From Myxococcales bacterium (lineage in GTDB: Bacteria; Myxococcota_A; Polyangia; Polyangiales; Polyangiaceae): a DNA stretch of 64,000 bases. Positions 16,489-23,108 of this stretch are shown piece after piece. The DNA lies in NCBI GenBank assembly GCA_016794345.1, contig JAEUKE010000129.1:1-64000 (forward strand), in the 5' to 3' direction. Within the stretch, counting starts at the first letter, position 1. Every line of letters begins with the position of its first letter. Under the pieces are notes generated by a model. The model worked only from the letters and a program-made list of their open reading frames with translations. It was not told where the DNA came from and did not search any database. The position numbers were made by a program, and so were the translations under genes.

Positions 16489-16504
16489 AGGTACAGACCT
16501 TGCG
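16489..16504 (+). promoter_or_regulatory. Sigma54 promoter of the 16532 gene
   Basis: AGGTACAGACCTTGCG has a perfect TTGC -12 and a weaker -24, with correct spacing. The predicted start near 16515 precedes the GAGGAGG ribosome site at 16517-16523. Confidence 0.55.
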
Positions 16505-16531
16505 AAGCAGCGCTTCGAGGAGGTGCTCATC

Positions 16532-16915
16532 ATGCGAGCCATGTTCGAGGAAGAGGTGGTGGGAGCGCAGGGGCCGAGCTTGGAGGTCCAGGTCCTGGGC
16601 CTCTGGCTGAAGTGCAGCGGCGACAGCGACGGCTTCGTCGATCTCGCAATCGCGAACTCGTCGGAGAGCATGGCTCGGGTGCGCGTGAGGCGCCTGAGCG
16701 GTCCGGTCATCGCCGAGCGGCTGCTTCGTTCCCGGCAAGAGCGCGTCCGATTCGCGGCCGGGCCGGGGCGGTATCGAATCGAGCTGGAGACGGTCGGGGA
16801 GATCGATCCGGAGTCGTCACGAGAGGACTGGCGGTCCGAGATCGGAATGAGCGTTGGCGGAGCTGCGCGAGCGTCTGGGCGGGCCGCCAGTCACGCGGTG
16901 CTCGTGGTCGGCTGA
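16532..16915 (+). CDS. Small protein of unknown function, upstream of a cargo-like gene
   Basis: The 127-aa product begins MRAMFEEEVVGAQGPSLEVQ. It reads as alternating beta strands (LEVQVLGLWLKCSG, VDLAIANSSE, ARVRVRRLSG, VRFAAGPGRYRIELE), suggesting a compact beta-sandwich, without signal or membrane segment. GAGGAGG at 16517-16523 fixes ATG 16532; the GTG at 16523 overlaps the ribosome site and is less likely. It lies 36 bp before the 16952 gene in the same operon. By position it could be an adaptor, chaperone or immunity protein for that product. I do not recognise the family. Confidence 0.6.
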   Translation: MRAMFEEEVVGAQGPSLEVQVLGLWLKCSGDSDGFVDLAIANSSESMARVRVRRLSGPVIAERLLRSRQERVRFAAGPGRYRIELETVGEIDPESSREDWRSEIGMSVGGAARASGRAASHAVLVVG

Positions 16916-16951
16916 GAGGAGGCTCTCCTCCATCGAAAGGACTGGCGAGAA

Positions 16952-17863
16952 GTGGGTGATTTCATCGGAAACTGCTATGGGCGCCTCTGCACTTGCGAGA
17001 AGCCGCCACAGAACCCCGAGATGGGGCGTGCCGTAGCTCGCGCGACAACCGAACTCGACGATCAGATTGCCGCTGACCAGGCGCGGGCCCGGCAGCAGTT
17101 TCGTCTCGCGGTAGCAGGGCCTCAAGGGAGCGCTGCTATGGCAGCCGATCTGGTCGGAGCGCCAGAAAAGGTGGCCGACGACCTTCTCTGGATTCAGAGC
17201 GGAATGATGAGCGCGGGAATTCCACGCGTCGGTTCGCGTGCACCGCTCGGCTCGCGGGGAGCTGCCCCACGGGGAGCGAGCGGAGGCTCACGGCGAGGGT
17301 CGGGAGCGTCTGGTGGTGCGGCGACTTCTTCGGGCGAGGCCGGAGGGACTTTCGTCAATCAGCGTCGCGCGCCACGCTTCGACTCTCTCTACGGAACGCG
17401 AAAGGAGCTGAAGCAGTTCTTGGACGACATGGAGCCTGGCGAAGGGGCGACGCTCGTCTACGACAAGCGAACGGGACGATTCGTGTTGGCCAGAAGCGGC
17501 GAGGGCGCGATGCCAGAGGGGTGGGTCGGCCGCCAAGGCGGACACGGTCCTGTGCTCGAACAGCATTGGGGGGTAACTGATGCTACGAAGGTCCAGGGTT
17601 CCAATAATCCGTTCGTTGGTGGCTCAATCAGCAAAGGCGCGGATGGTGCGTTTTCCTTTGGATGGAACTCCGGGCAAATTCAGATTGGGTATATAACCGC
17701 CAGCCCCATCGATCAGGCTGCGGCCCTAAGCGCAATTGGGCAGTTTGCGAATCCGCTAACGCCGTCAGGATTGGTAAACCTGATCCAGGGCGCCCCCGCC
17801 ACGCCTAGCGGGCTGCTCAATGCGCTCTCCCCACCCAGTTCGTTCTATCCGAACGTGAAGTGA
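16952..17863 (+). CDS. Cargo-like protein of unknown function, possibly a T6SS effector
   Basis: The 303-aa protein starts at a GTG in GTGGGTGATTTC with an AAGGA ribosome site. Its N-terminal 90 residues are helical and charged (ARATTELDDQIAADQARARQ). A Gly/Ser/Ala/Arg-rich linker spans about residues 90-135. A distinct C-terminal domain starts near FDSLYGTRKELKQFLDDMEP and contains LVYDKRTGRFVLAR and a VGRQGGHGPV segment. The last 70 residues (from WNSGQIQIGYITASP) are encoded by DNA with clearly lower GC than the surroundings. This trunk-linker-tip layout, with a compositionally distinct tip, resembles polymorphic toxins. There is no signal peptide, consistent with T6SS delivery. Catalytic residues were not recognised, so toxicity is inference. 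Confidence 0.6.
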   Translation: MGDFIGNCYGRLCTCEKPPQNPEMGRAVARATTELDDQIAADQARARQQFRLAVAGPQGSAAMAADLVGAPEKVADDLLWIQSGMMSAGIPRVGSRAPLGSRGAAPRGASGGSRRGSGASGGAATSSGEAGGTFVNQRRAPRFDSLYGTRKELKQFLDDMEPGEGATLVYDKRTGRFVLARSGEGAMPEGWVGRQGGHGPVLEQHWGVTDATKVQGSNNPFVGGSISKGADGAFSFGWNSGQIQIGYITASPIDQAAALSAIGQFANPLTPSGLVNLIQGAPATPSGLLNALSPPSSFYPNVK

Positions 17864-17956
17864 AACGGCGGTTCAGTTGGGGCGGGCCGCGGCGTGAGTC
17901 TCCGGTGGTGCCGCCAGGCAGGCGCCTTCTCGTTGCCCATCGGGTTGGCGCCAGGG

Positions 17957-19288
17957 CTACCGCGCCCGTCGCTTGGCGCGTGCGTCGCGGACCCGCTGAT
18001 ACAGGGCGCGGAGCCGCTGCGCTCGATCGTCGAGCAGCGCGGTGAAGGCCTTCTCGTAGGCGGTGATGACGGAAGAGCAGGCCTCCCCGATACGGAGCTG
18101 CCAGCTCCGCTCGGCCGCGGCTCGTTCGGCTTCGACGGCAAGCCGCGACTTGTTGCGAGGGTCGACCTCTCGAAAGCGCGCTGACCGGATGAAGGCGCCT
18201 GCGCAACGAGTCCAGTCGTCGTCGAGCTTGGAGAGCGCGCGCAGGGCCTCCTTGTCGACGCCGCCGAGGGGAGCGAGTGCCTGTGCGGCGGAGCGGCCAA
18301 CGGCGGGATGCTGGGGTGCAGGCGGCCAGAGGTCGACGGGCGGCAGATCGTGCAGGAGCGGCGGGGCGTAGGCGCTGTCCCACGGTCGCTTTCGAAGGCT
18401 CACGGAGTAGCGTCCGCCGTCGACGCTGAGGAAGATCGCATGATTCGTGGCGTCGATGCTCCAGATGACCCCTGGGGTGCCGGCTTTCAGTTGCGGCGGG
18501 TATCCTTCGAGGCGGCTCGTGTCCAAACCCCCTGACCCGGCGAGGCTCGTGTTGGCGACGATGATCAGTCCATGTCGTGCCAGGCCCGTTCCAGCACCAG
18601 TGAATGGCATGCCTTCGGCTATCGACATGCCCTTGGTGCCCAGGTAGTCCTCGAGGACCGGGACATGGTCGGCCTCGACCTCGGCGTCGGCGACGGTGAA
18701 GAACAGGTCGTCCGGGGCTTCGAGGAGAACGCGTTCGACGACATCGAGCCGGGTGGAGTCTGCCAAGGAGACGTCCGGGAACCTGCTCGTGACGGTGAAG
18801 CCTTTGAGGCCAGCCCAGTGTCGCTCCTCCTCGGTTGTCGGCTCGGCAAACTTGCCGGAGATGGTCGGTAGCGGCAGCGGCGCTGCGTCACCGTCGCGTA
18901 CCAGAGGGCGGTCGTCTCCTTTTGGCCAGAGCGTGAGGGCTCCCGTCTTGGTGACGTACAGCAGGGTTTGCCCGCTGGGCGTCTTGAAGGTGATGCCCTG
19001 GTACCCAGTGGCAGGCCGGTCGTCCTCGGGGGTCAGCTCGACGATGGCGTCGGAGTCATCGAACTTCACGCGCGGCGGCGTCGAGCTCCGATCGAAGACG
19101 AGCCCGATAGCGCCGTCGGCGGTCGTGTAGTGACCCAGCTGGAGCGGAGAGAGGAAGCGTTCGGGGCTCGCCTCGGCGAACGACGCACCTCTGGTCGTGG
19201 CGCCATCTGTCTCGGCGGACGCGGGGCCAACCGCCGAGGACGCGCAGGCCAGCAACAGTGGGGCGATGACGGGGCAGATGAATCGCAC
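17957..19288 (-). CDS. Lipoprotein of the LGHY-TADG family (copy 2)
   Basis: The 443-aa protein starts at GTG 19288 with a signal ending PLLLAC (Cys15). It is a paralogue of the 1595-2944 product: LGHYTTADGAIGLVFDRSS, RPLVRDGDAAPLPLPTISG, TRLDVVERVLLEAPDDLF, a LEGYPPQLKAGTPGVIWSID strand and a final Arg/Lys-rich helix. Duplication of this otherwise unrecognised lipoprotein, each copy beside a cargo-like operon of the island, suggests partners or immunity proteins tied to cargo, but this is inference. It follows the 19410-20066 gene by 121 bp, where TGGCCGCCCGGATGCC (19324-19309) is a weaker sigma54 candidate of its own. The 3' end converges on 16952-17863. Confidence 0.8.
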   Translation of the reverse strand: MRFICPVIAPLLLACASSAVGPASAETDGATTRGASFAEASPERFLSPLQLGHYTTADGAIGLVFDRSSTPPRVKFDDSDAIVELTPEDDRPATGYQGITFKTPSGQTLLYVTKTGALTLWPKGDDRPLVRDGDAAPLPLPTISGKFAEPTTEEERHWAGLKGFTVTSRFPDVSLADSTRLDVVERVLLEAPDDLFFTVADAEVEADHVPVLEDYLGTKGMSIAEGMPFTGAGTGLARHGLIIVANTSLAGSGGLDTSRLEGYPPQLKAGTPGVIWSIDATNHAIFLSVDGGRYSVSLRKRPWDSAYAPPLLHDLPPVDLWPPAPQHPAVGRSAAQALAPLGGVDKEALRALSKLDDDWTRCAGAFIRSARFREVDPRNKSRLAVEAERAAAERSWQLRIGEACSSVITAYEKAFTALLDDRAQRLRALYQRVRDARAKRRAR

Positions 19289-19308
19289 TGAGGTAACCGC
19301 ATGCTACC

Positions 19309-19324
19309 GGCATCCGGGCGGCCA
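19309..19324 (-). promoter_or_regulatory. Weak sigma54 candidate before lipoprotein copy 2
   Basis: Minus-strand TGGCCGCCCGGATGCC has the GG-N10-GC spacing but a poor -24 box. The leader would be about 10 nt. No operator pair lies directly upstream. Confidence 0.3.
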
Positions 19325-19409
19325 GTCGATCGCCATCGAGGAGGAGCGTCTTGGCGCGAGTAGCTTGCGTTCGGCTCAGGTTGCCACCCGCACCATTGCG
19401 GCGGCCGGG

Positions 19410-20066
19410 CTACGGGATGAGGTAGTTGTGGCCACCCCCGAGCGCCTCGACGAGGTCCAGCTCCCCTGGCGGCCTTGGGAAAGCGTAGGAGATGCCTGTT
19501 GGGTATCCTATTCCCGCGCTGGTGTTGGCTCCGACGCAAATGATGACGCCTGACGAGTTCGTCGTGATGGAGGCCACACCGGAGAGAAGGTTTCCGCCTG
19601 GGACAGGATCGGCCCCTGGGGTTCCGACGTCGAAGCCCATCCCATTGACCACATCGTCCGCCGTGTTGCCGAGTTTCGGGATCGCTCGGCAGTGCATGCT
19701 CGTCCATCCCGCGCCAACCCCTGCCGTGAGGCCGAGCGTATTCCACGCTCTGCCGGTGGCGAGGTTCTCGATGCTTCCGAAAACCAGGGGACCGATCTGC
19801 ACCTGATGCGCGTTGTAGCCCTCGGCGTTTGGGAATCCATGAGTCAGGAGCTCAGGGGCTCTGCCCGGCTCAAGCCCTGCTTGGGTGACGAACTCGTCGA
19901 GGAAGTCTCCCAAAGGCTTCCAGGACGCCCGAGCCTCCTCGTACCCAGGAGGCCTGCGGTCTCGGTCCGGGCGACTGCCATCCCATGTGCGCAGCTCCGG
20001 ACCTGGATTGCGGTTGAGCTCGAAGGTTCGAATGCGTCCACACGCGTTGTATCCACAGGTGTCCAT
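19410..20066 (-). CDS. Cargo-like protein of unknown function, sigma54 controlled
   Basis: The 218-aa product starts MDTCGYNACGRIRTFELNR. The middle is charged (ARASWKPLGDFLDEF) and the second half is Gly/Asn/Thr-rich with hydrophobic strands (GLTAGVGAGW, VVNGMGFDVG, SGVIICVGANTSAGIG). There is no classical signal peptide. It does not match a family I know. Its own sigma54 promoter, a near-leaderless start and an operator pair put it in the same regulon as vgrG and the toxin operon. The LGHY-TADG lipoprotein follows in the same direction. A secreted cargo with a downstream envelope partner would explain the arrangement. ATG 20066 was chosen over 20150 because the promoter lies between them. 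Confidence 0.65.
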   Translation of the reverse strand: MDTCGYNACGRIRTFELNRNPGPELRTWDGSRPDRDRRPPGYEEARASWKPLGDFLDEFVTQAGLEPGRAPELLTHGFPNAEGYNAHQVQIGPLVFGSIENLATGRAWNTLGLTAGVGAGWTSMHCRAIPKLGNTADDVVNGMGFDVGTPGADPVPGGNLLSGVASITTNSSGVIICVGANTSAGIGYPTGISYAFPRPPGELDLVEALGGGHNYLIP

Positions 20067-20078
20067 TGTGGTGCGTGG

Positions 20079-20094
20079 GGCAAGCGGCGTGCCG
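20079..20094 (-). promoter_or_regulatory. Sigma54 promoter abutting the 20066 gene
   Basis: Minus-strand CGGCACGCCGCTTGCC has GGCAC at -24 and TTGC at -12 with exact spacing. The -12 C is 14 nt from the ATG. Confidence 0.7.
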
Positions 20095-20270
20095 CGGCGG
20101 GAGGTGGGAAGCGGACTGCGGCCAGCGTCCTCGGGGGCTGGTGGCGCCATTGCGGCTGGCCAGGATACGCGTCGCTCTCGCCGACTCCGAGCTCGCCGCC
20201 AGCGCTCGACGACACGGGCGGACGGTGGGCGTGACTTGCTTCGCTCCCTGTTCCTCCGTAGCTCGGGACG

Positions 20271-20327
20271 TGACCGCGGTGATCACGGGAGGTGTCCGCT
20301 CGTGTCGCAGGGTGATCGGTGGGATCA
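20271..20327. promoter_or_regulatory. Pair of YGATC-N5-GATCR inverted repeats (pair 6)
   Basis: TGACCGCGGTGATCA at 20271-20285 (one arm mismatched) and TGATCGGTGGGATCA at 20313-20327, centres 42 bp apart. They lie about 210 and 252 bp from the start of the 20066 gene and 210-265 bp before the divergent lipoprotein start at 20537. The 470-bp gap holds no other gene. Near 20366-20400 is a short GTGGCTC-type imperfect repeat. Confidence 0.7.
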
Positions 20328-20536
20328 CGCGCTCGCGCGCAAGCTCGTAAACGCGCCTTGGCGCGGTGGCTCAGCGGCTCAGTGGCTCCGTGGTTCAGGT
20401 TCGCGGCGCGCTTCTTGCTTTGCGCCGCACAATGCTCTCCTCGATCGTCAGCATGCATGGCGTTGACCTCACTACGGATGGCGGCACGCGCCGGTCGTCG
20501 AAGCTCGGCTCGCGCGCGACGCTGGCGAGGAAGCAG

Positions 20537-21904
20537 TTGCGCGGCCTGAGCCTGCGCGCCACCGGAGGACGGGCCGAGATCATCGGGCGCGCGGAGCGGA
20601 GCATCCTAGGCTTCGCGCTTGTGGCGCTCAGTACGGCCTGCGATAGCACCGTTCTGTTGCAGCCCTCCTCAGTTGGGGATGGCGGTTCGGGGGCGACCGC
20701 CGTCGGCGGCGCTGCTGACGCAACCAGCGCTTCCACGGGGAGCGGCATCCCTGGACTGCAGCAGCTGACCGTTCGCGTCCGGACCATGCGCGACGAGGCA
20801 CGACCGGGTCTCGTCGTTCTCTCGCACGACGCCGCTGGGAAGCTCATCGACCGCGAGCTGACCGGGACGGAGCCCGTGATTGTCGCCACGAGCACGGGTG
20901 GGACGGTGTCCATCCTCGACGAAGACGCCGGCGGCATTCCGGTTTGGGAATCCTTCCGCGTCGTCCATGCGTTGCGTGCCATCGACATCAGGCGCGGCTG
21001 GGGAGTCGGGCCGCCCATGACGATGCAGCTCAGCCTGCCGGCCGATGGCGCGAGCTACAGAGCCTACGCAGCTTGCGGCGAAGAGGCGTCTGGGAGCGTG
21101 ATTCATTTGGTCAGCGATCAAAGTACGTTCCCCATCTATGGCTGCCCAGGTGGCGAGACCTTCGACCTGGTCGTGCTGCGTCGCGATGAACAGTTGCACG
21201 TCAGCGGATTCGCGATCGTTGCGGACGTCGTCTTTCGCGCCGGGTCTTCGGTCGAGTATGAGGTCGCCGTCTTCTCTGATGCGCTGGATGACGTGAGATT
21301 CGAGGTGGTCGAAGAGGAGCCGGGCCGTTCGGACGGCCCTCCCGTGTTCACACACCTGCCGAGCGGCACCCCGGTCAAGTGCCGCGATGCAGGTTTGAGG
21401 TGCTCCGTGCTGCCATTCGGCGTTCTGCACGCTACCCAACCTCTGATCGATGATGACGGTGAGCGAACTTGCCCGTTCGCGACCCGCTTCGCGACCCGCA
21501 GGTGGACGCTCCCAATCGAATCGCCGGCCGCGTGGCCCGTTCCGGTGTTGGCGCGCCCGCGGATCCAAGGCAGCCCGACACAGCCAAGCTGGAGCTTGTT
21601 GGATGACGGCCAGGTCGGCTCCGTCGTCACTCTGTCTCAGCTGTGGGACTCCGATGCCGCCGACGACGTGGTCGTCCCGGTTCTCTACCGCTGGCTTCAC
21701 GATGATCCCACGGCCGGTCAGGGAGACCTCGGTCAGCCTGAGGTTCCGCCGGACTTGGTCGCGCGGTTCGTTCCGTCGCCGCCCGCATGGGCGTCCGTGG
21801 ATGTCTGGCATAAGTCGGTCGGCAGCACGACCTACGCTCTCGCAGCAGAAACGTTGGATCGCTATGGCTACCAGTACGCGGTGAGCTCCCACACATGCGA
21901 CTGA
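20537..21904 (+). CDS. Lipoprotein of unknown function
   Basis: The protein (about 455 aa) is read from a TTG at 20537, chosen because GAGG lies 6 nt upstream and because it leaves a plausible lipoprotein signal ending ALSTAC (Cys35). The longer frame from 20366 would put the lipobox past residue 90. After the Cys comes a Gly/Ala/Ser/Thr linker (GDGGSGATAVGGAADATS), usual for myxobacterial lipoproteins. The mature part reads as beta strands with single Cys residues, and ends YQYAVSSHTCD. The family is unrecognised. It is divergent from the 20066 gene across operator pair 6, but no good plus-strand sigma54 promoter was found. Confidence 0.65.
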   Translation: MRGLSLRATGGRAEIIGRAERSILGFALVALSTACDSTVLLQPSSVGDGGSGATAVGGAADATSASTGSGIPGLQQLTVRVRTMRDEARPGLVVLSHDAAGKLIDRELTGTEPVIVATSTGGTVSILDEDAGGIPVWESFRVVHALRAIDIRRGWGVGPPMTMQLSLPADGASYRAYAACGEEASGSVIHLVSDQSTFPIYGCPGGETFDLVVLRRDEQLHVSGFAIVADVVFRAGSSVEYEVAVFSDALDDVRFEVVEEEPGRSDGPPVFTHLPSGTPVKCRDAGLRCSVLPFGVLHATQPLIDDDGERTCPFATRFATRRWTLPIESPAAWPVPVLARPRIQGSPTQPSWSLLDDGQVGSVVTLSQLWDSDAADDVVVPVLYRWLHDDPTAGQGDLGQPEVPPDLVARFVPSPPAWASVDVWHKSVGSTTYALAAETLDRYGYQYAVSSHTCD

Positions 21905-22034
21905 GACCCGATCTGCCGCCGAGCCCACGCAGAATTAGCTTCGCCGGCTTCGCGTCGATGCGGCGGTCGCGACCCTGCCGGCCGGCAGTTCTTTGCTATT
22001 GCTCAGGGGGTCCACTTCCGTCGGAGCGACGTTC

Positions 22035-22928
22035 GTGAAGCTCACGTGGGAACACGTGGCTCTTGTTCTCATGGCGGGTCTGCTCGAGGTCGGGTGTCTC
22101 GTGGCTCGACCACGCGGCGAGAAGGAGACGCTTGGCGCCCGGAATGCGCCGCCCCTGGGCACCGCGGCGCTCGAGGACGGGGTGGTCCCGCGTGGGCCGG
22201 TGGTTTCGGCGAGCACGGGGGCGTCGGCTCAGGCGCTGCTAGGTCCTGGCGGTCCCCGCTCGATCCCTTCCTGGAACGACCTGGTTCCCGACGAGGTGGC
22301 CAGCCGAGGCGTTATCGTGGCCCGTTCGGTCCTCTTTCGGCGCGGGCGCGCGTTGGTGCCTCTCTATTGCTACGAGGAGCTGGGGCGGCGGTTCCTGCGT
22401 GGTGCGCCGTGCCTTCGAGGAGCGTCCAAGCAAGTTCGGATTGCGCGGGCGGCAGGCACCGACAGCGCGACACGCCGCGAGCGTGGCGAGGTGTGCGCCG
22501 GCCCTACCCTGGCAGAGAGCACGTTGCTGCCGACCTTGTCGTCGAGCGGTGGCTTGGATGCCTCTCGGATGGAGGCCGTCGTCTGGGAGCGAGACCCAGC
22601 CCACCCGTTCGCAGGACGCGCGGTCCGATGCTGGGGTGACTGCACAGCGCCCATGGATCTCGACGGTGACGACACGGTCGACAGCATCGTTTCGGATGGA
22701 TCAGGCGTGTGGGCTCGCTTCGGAGACGGCACCGGGACAGCGTTGTACCCGGGCGGCTTCGTCGCACCGGCCCGCGTGTTGGGGGTCTTCGACCTCGACA
22801 CCGATGGTCTTCCGGAGGTCGTGTTCGGTCAGGAGCTCGAGGGCTATTGGACCTACGACGCCGCGGAGCTCCAGCCCGACGGAGGATTCACCGCTATCGC
22901 GATGCTGGACTGCGGTGAAGTCGGATGA
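22035..22928 (+). CDS. Lipoprotein with C-terminal FG-GAP/VCBS-like repeats
   Basis: The 297-aa protein starts at GTG 22035 with a signal ending MAGLLEVGC. The C-terminal 90 residues carry two calcium-loop-like repeats, DLDGDDTVDSIVSDGSG and FDLDTDGLPEVVFGQELEG, typical of FG-GAP/VCBS beta-propeller blades. The middle has Cys pairs (CYEE, CLRG, CWGDC). It is probably anchored in the outer membrane. It stands alone, 130 bp after the preceding lipoprotein, and may share its transcript. The partner is unknown. Confidence 0.7.
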   Translation: MKLTWEHVALVLMAGLLEVGCLVARPRGEKETLGARNAPPLGTAALEDGVVPRGPVVSASTGASAQALLGPGGPRSIPSWNDLVPDEVASRGVIVARSVLFRRGRALVPLYCYEELGRRFLRGAPCLRGASKQVRIARAAGTDSATRRERGEVCAGPTLAESTLLPTLSSSGGLDASRMEAVVWERDPAHPFAGRAVRCWGDCTAPMDLDGDDTVDSIVSDGSGVWARFGDGTGTALYPGGFVAPARVLGVFDLDTDGLPEVVFGQELEGYWTYDAAELQPDGGFTAIAMLDCGEVG

Positions 22929-22964
22929 GGCTCGATTCGAGCATGGTCGTCACGGCGGAGGCGG

Positions 22965-23020
22965 TGGCACGCTTGAAATGTGAGGTGTTCAGGCGGGCAA
23001 ACTCGGCCTGGATCTCCCTT
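22965..23020 (-). pseudogene. Remnant of a SprT-like gene
   Basis: Minus-strand translation gives EIQAEFARLNTSHFKRA, nearly identical to EIQAEFARLNASYFKRA at residues 18-34 of the SprT-like protein encoded at 32656-33744. 32 bp (22987-23018) are identical to 33664-33695. No start or remainder of the gene is present, so this is a copied or decayed fragment. The rest of the 22929-23108 gap shows nothing else. Confidence 0.7.
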
Positions 23021-23108
23021 GCCGCCGATGACGACGGGCACGCCCGTGACCTTCTCCTTCAGAAACCCGGTGCGGCGCAGCAGCGGTTCGCGCGCAATCG
23101 ACTTCGGC

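Noticed and set aside
20350..20410. Possible tRNA-like GGTGGCTCAG segment
   Set aside because: GGTGGCTCAGCGGCTC has no matching acceptor, anticodon or T arms; it is a short GTGGCTC repeat.
20366..20536. N-terminal extension of the 20537 lipoprotein
   Set aside because: It would place the lipobox past residue 90, and the region overlaps intergenic repeats; a TTG with GAGG at the right distance fits better.
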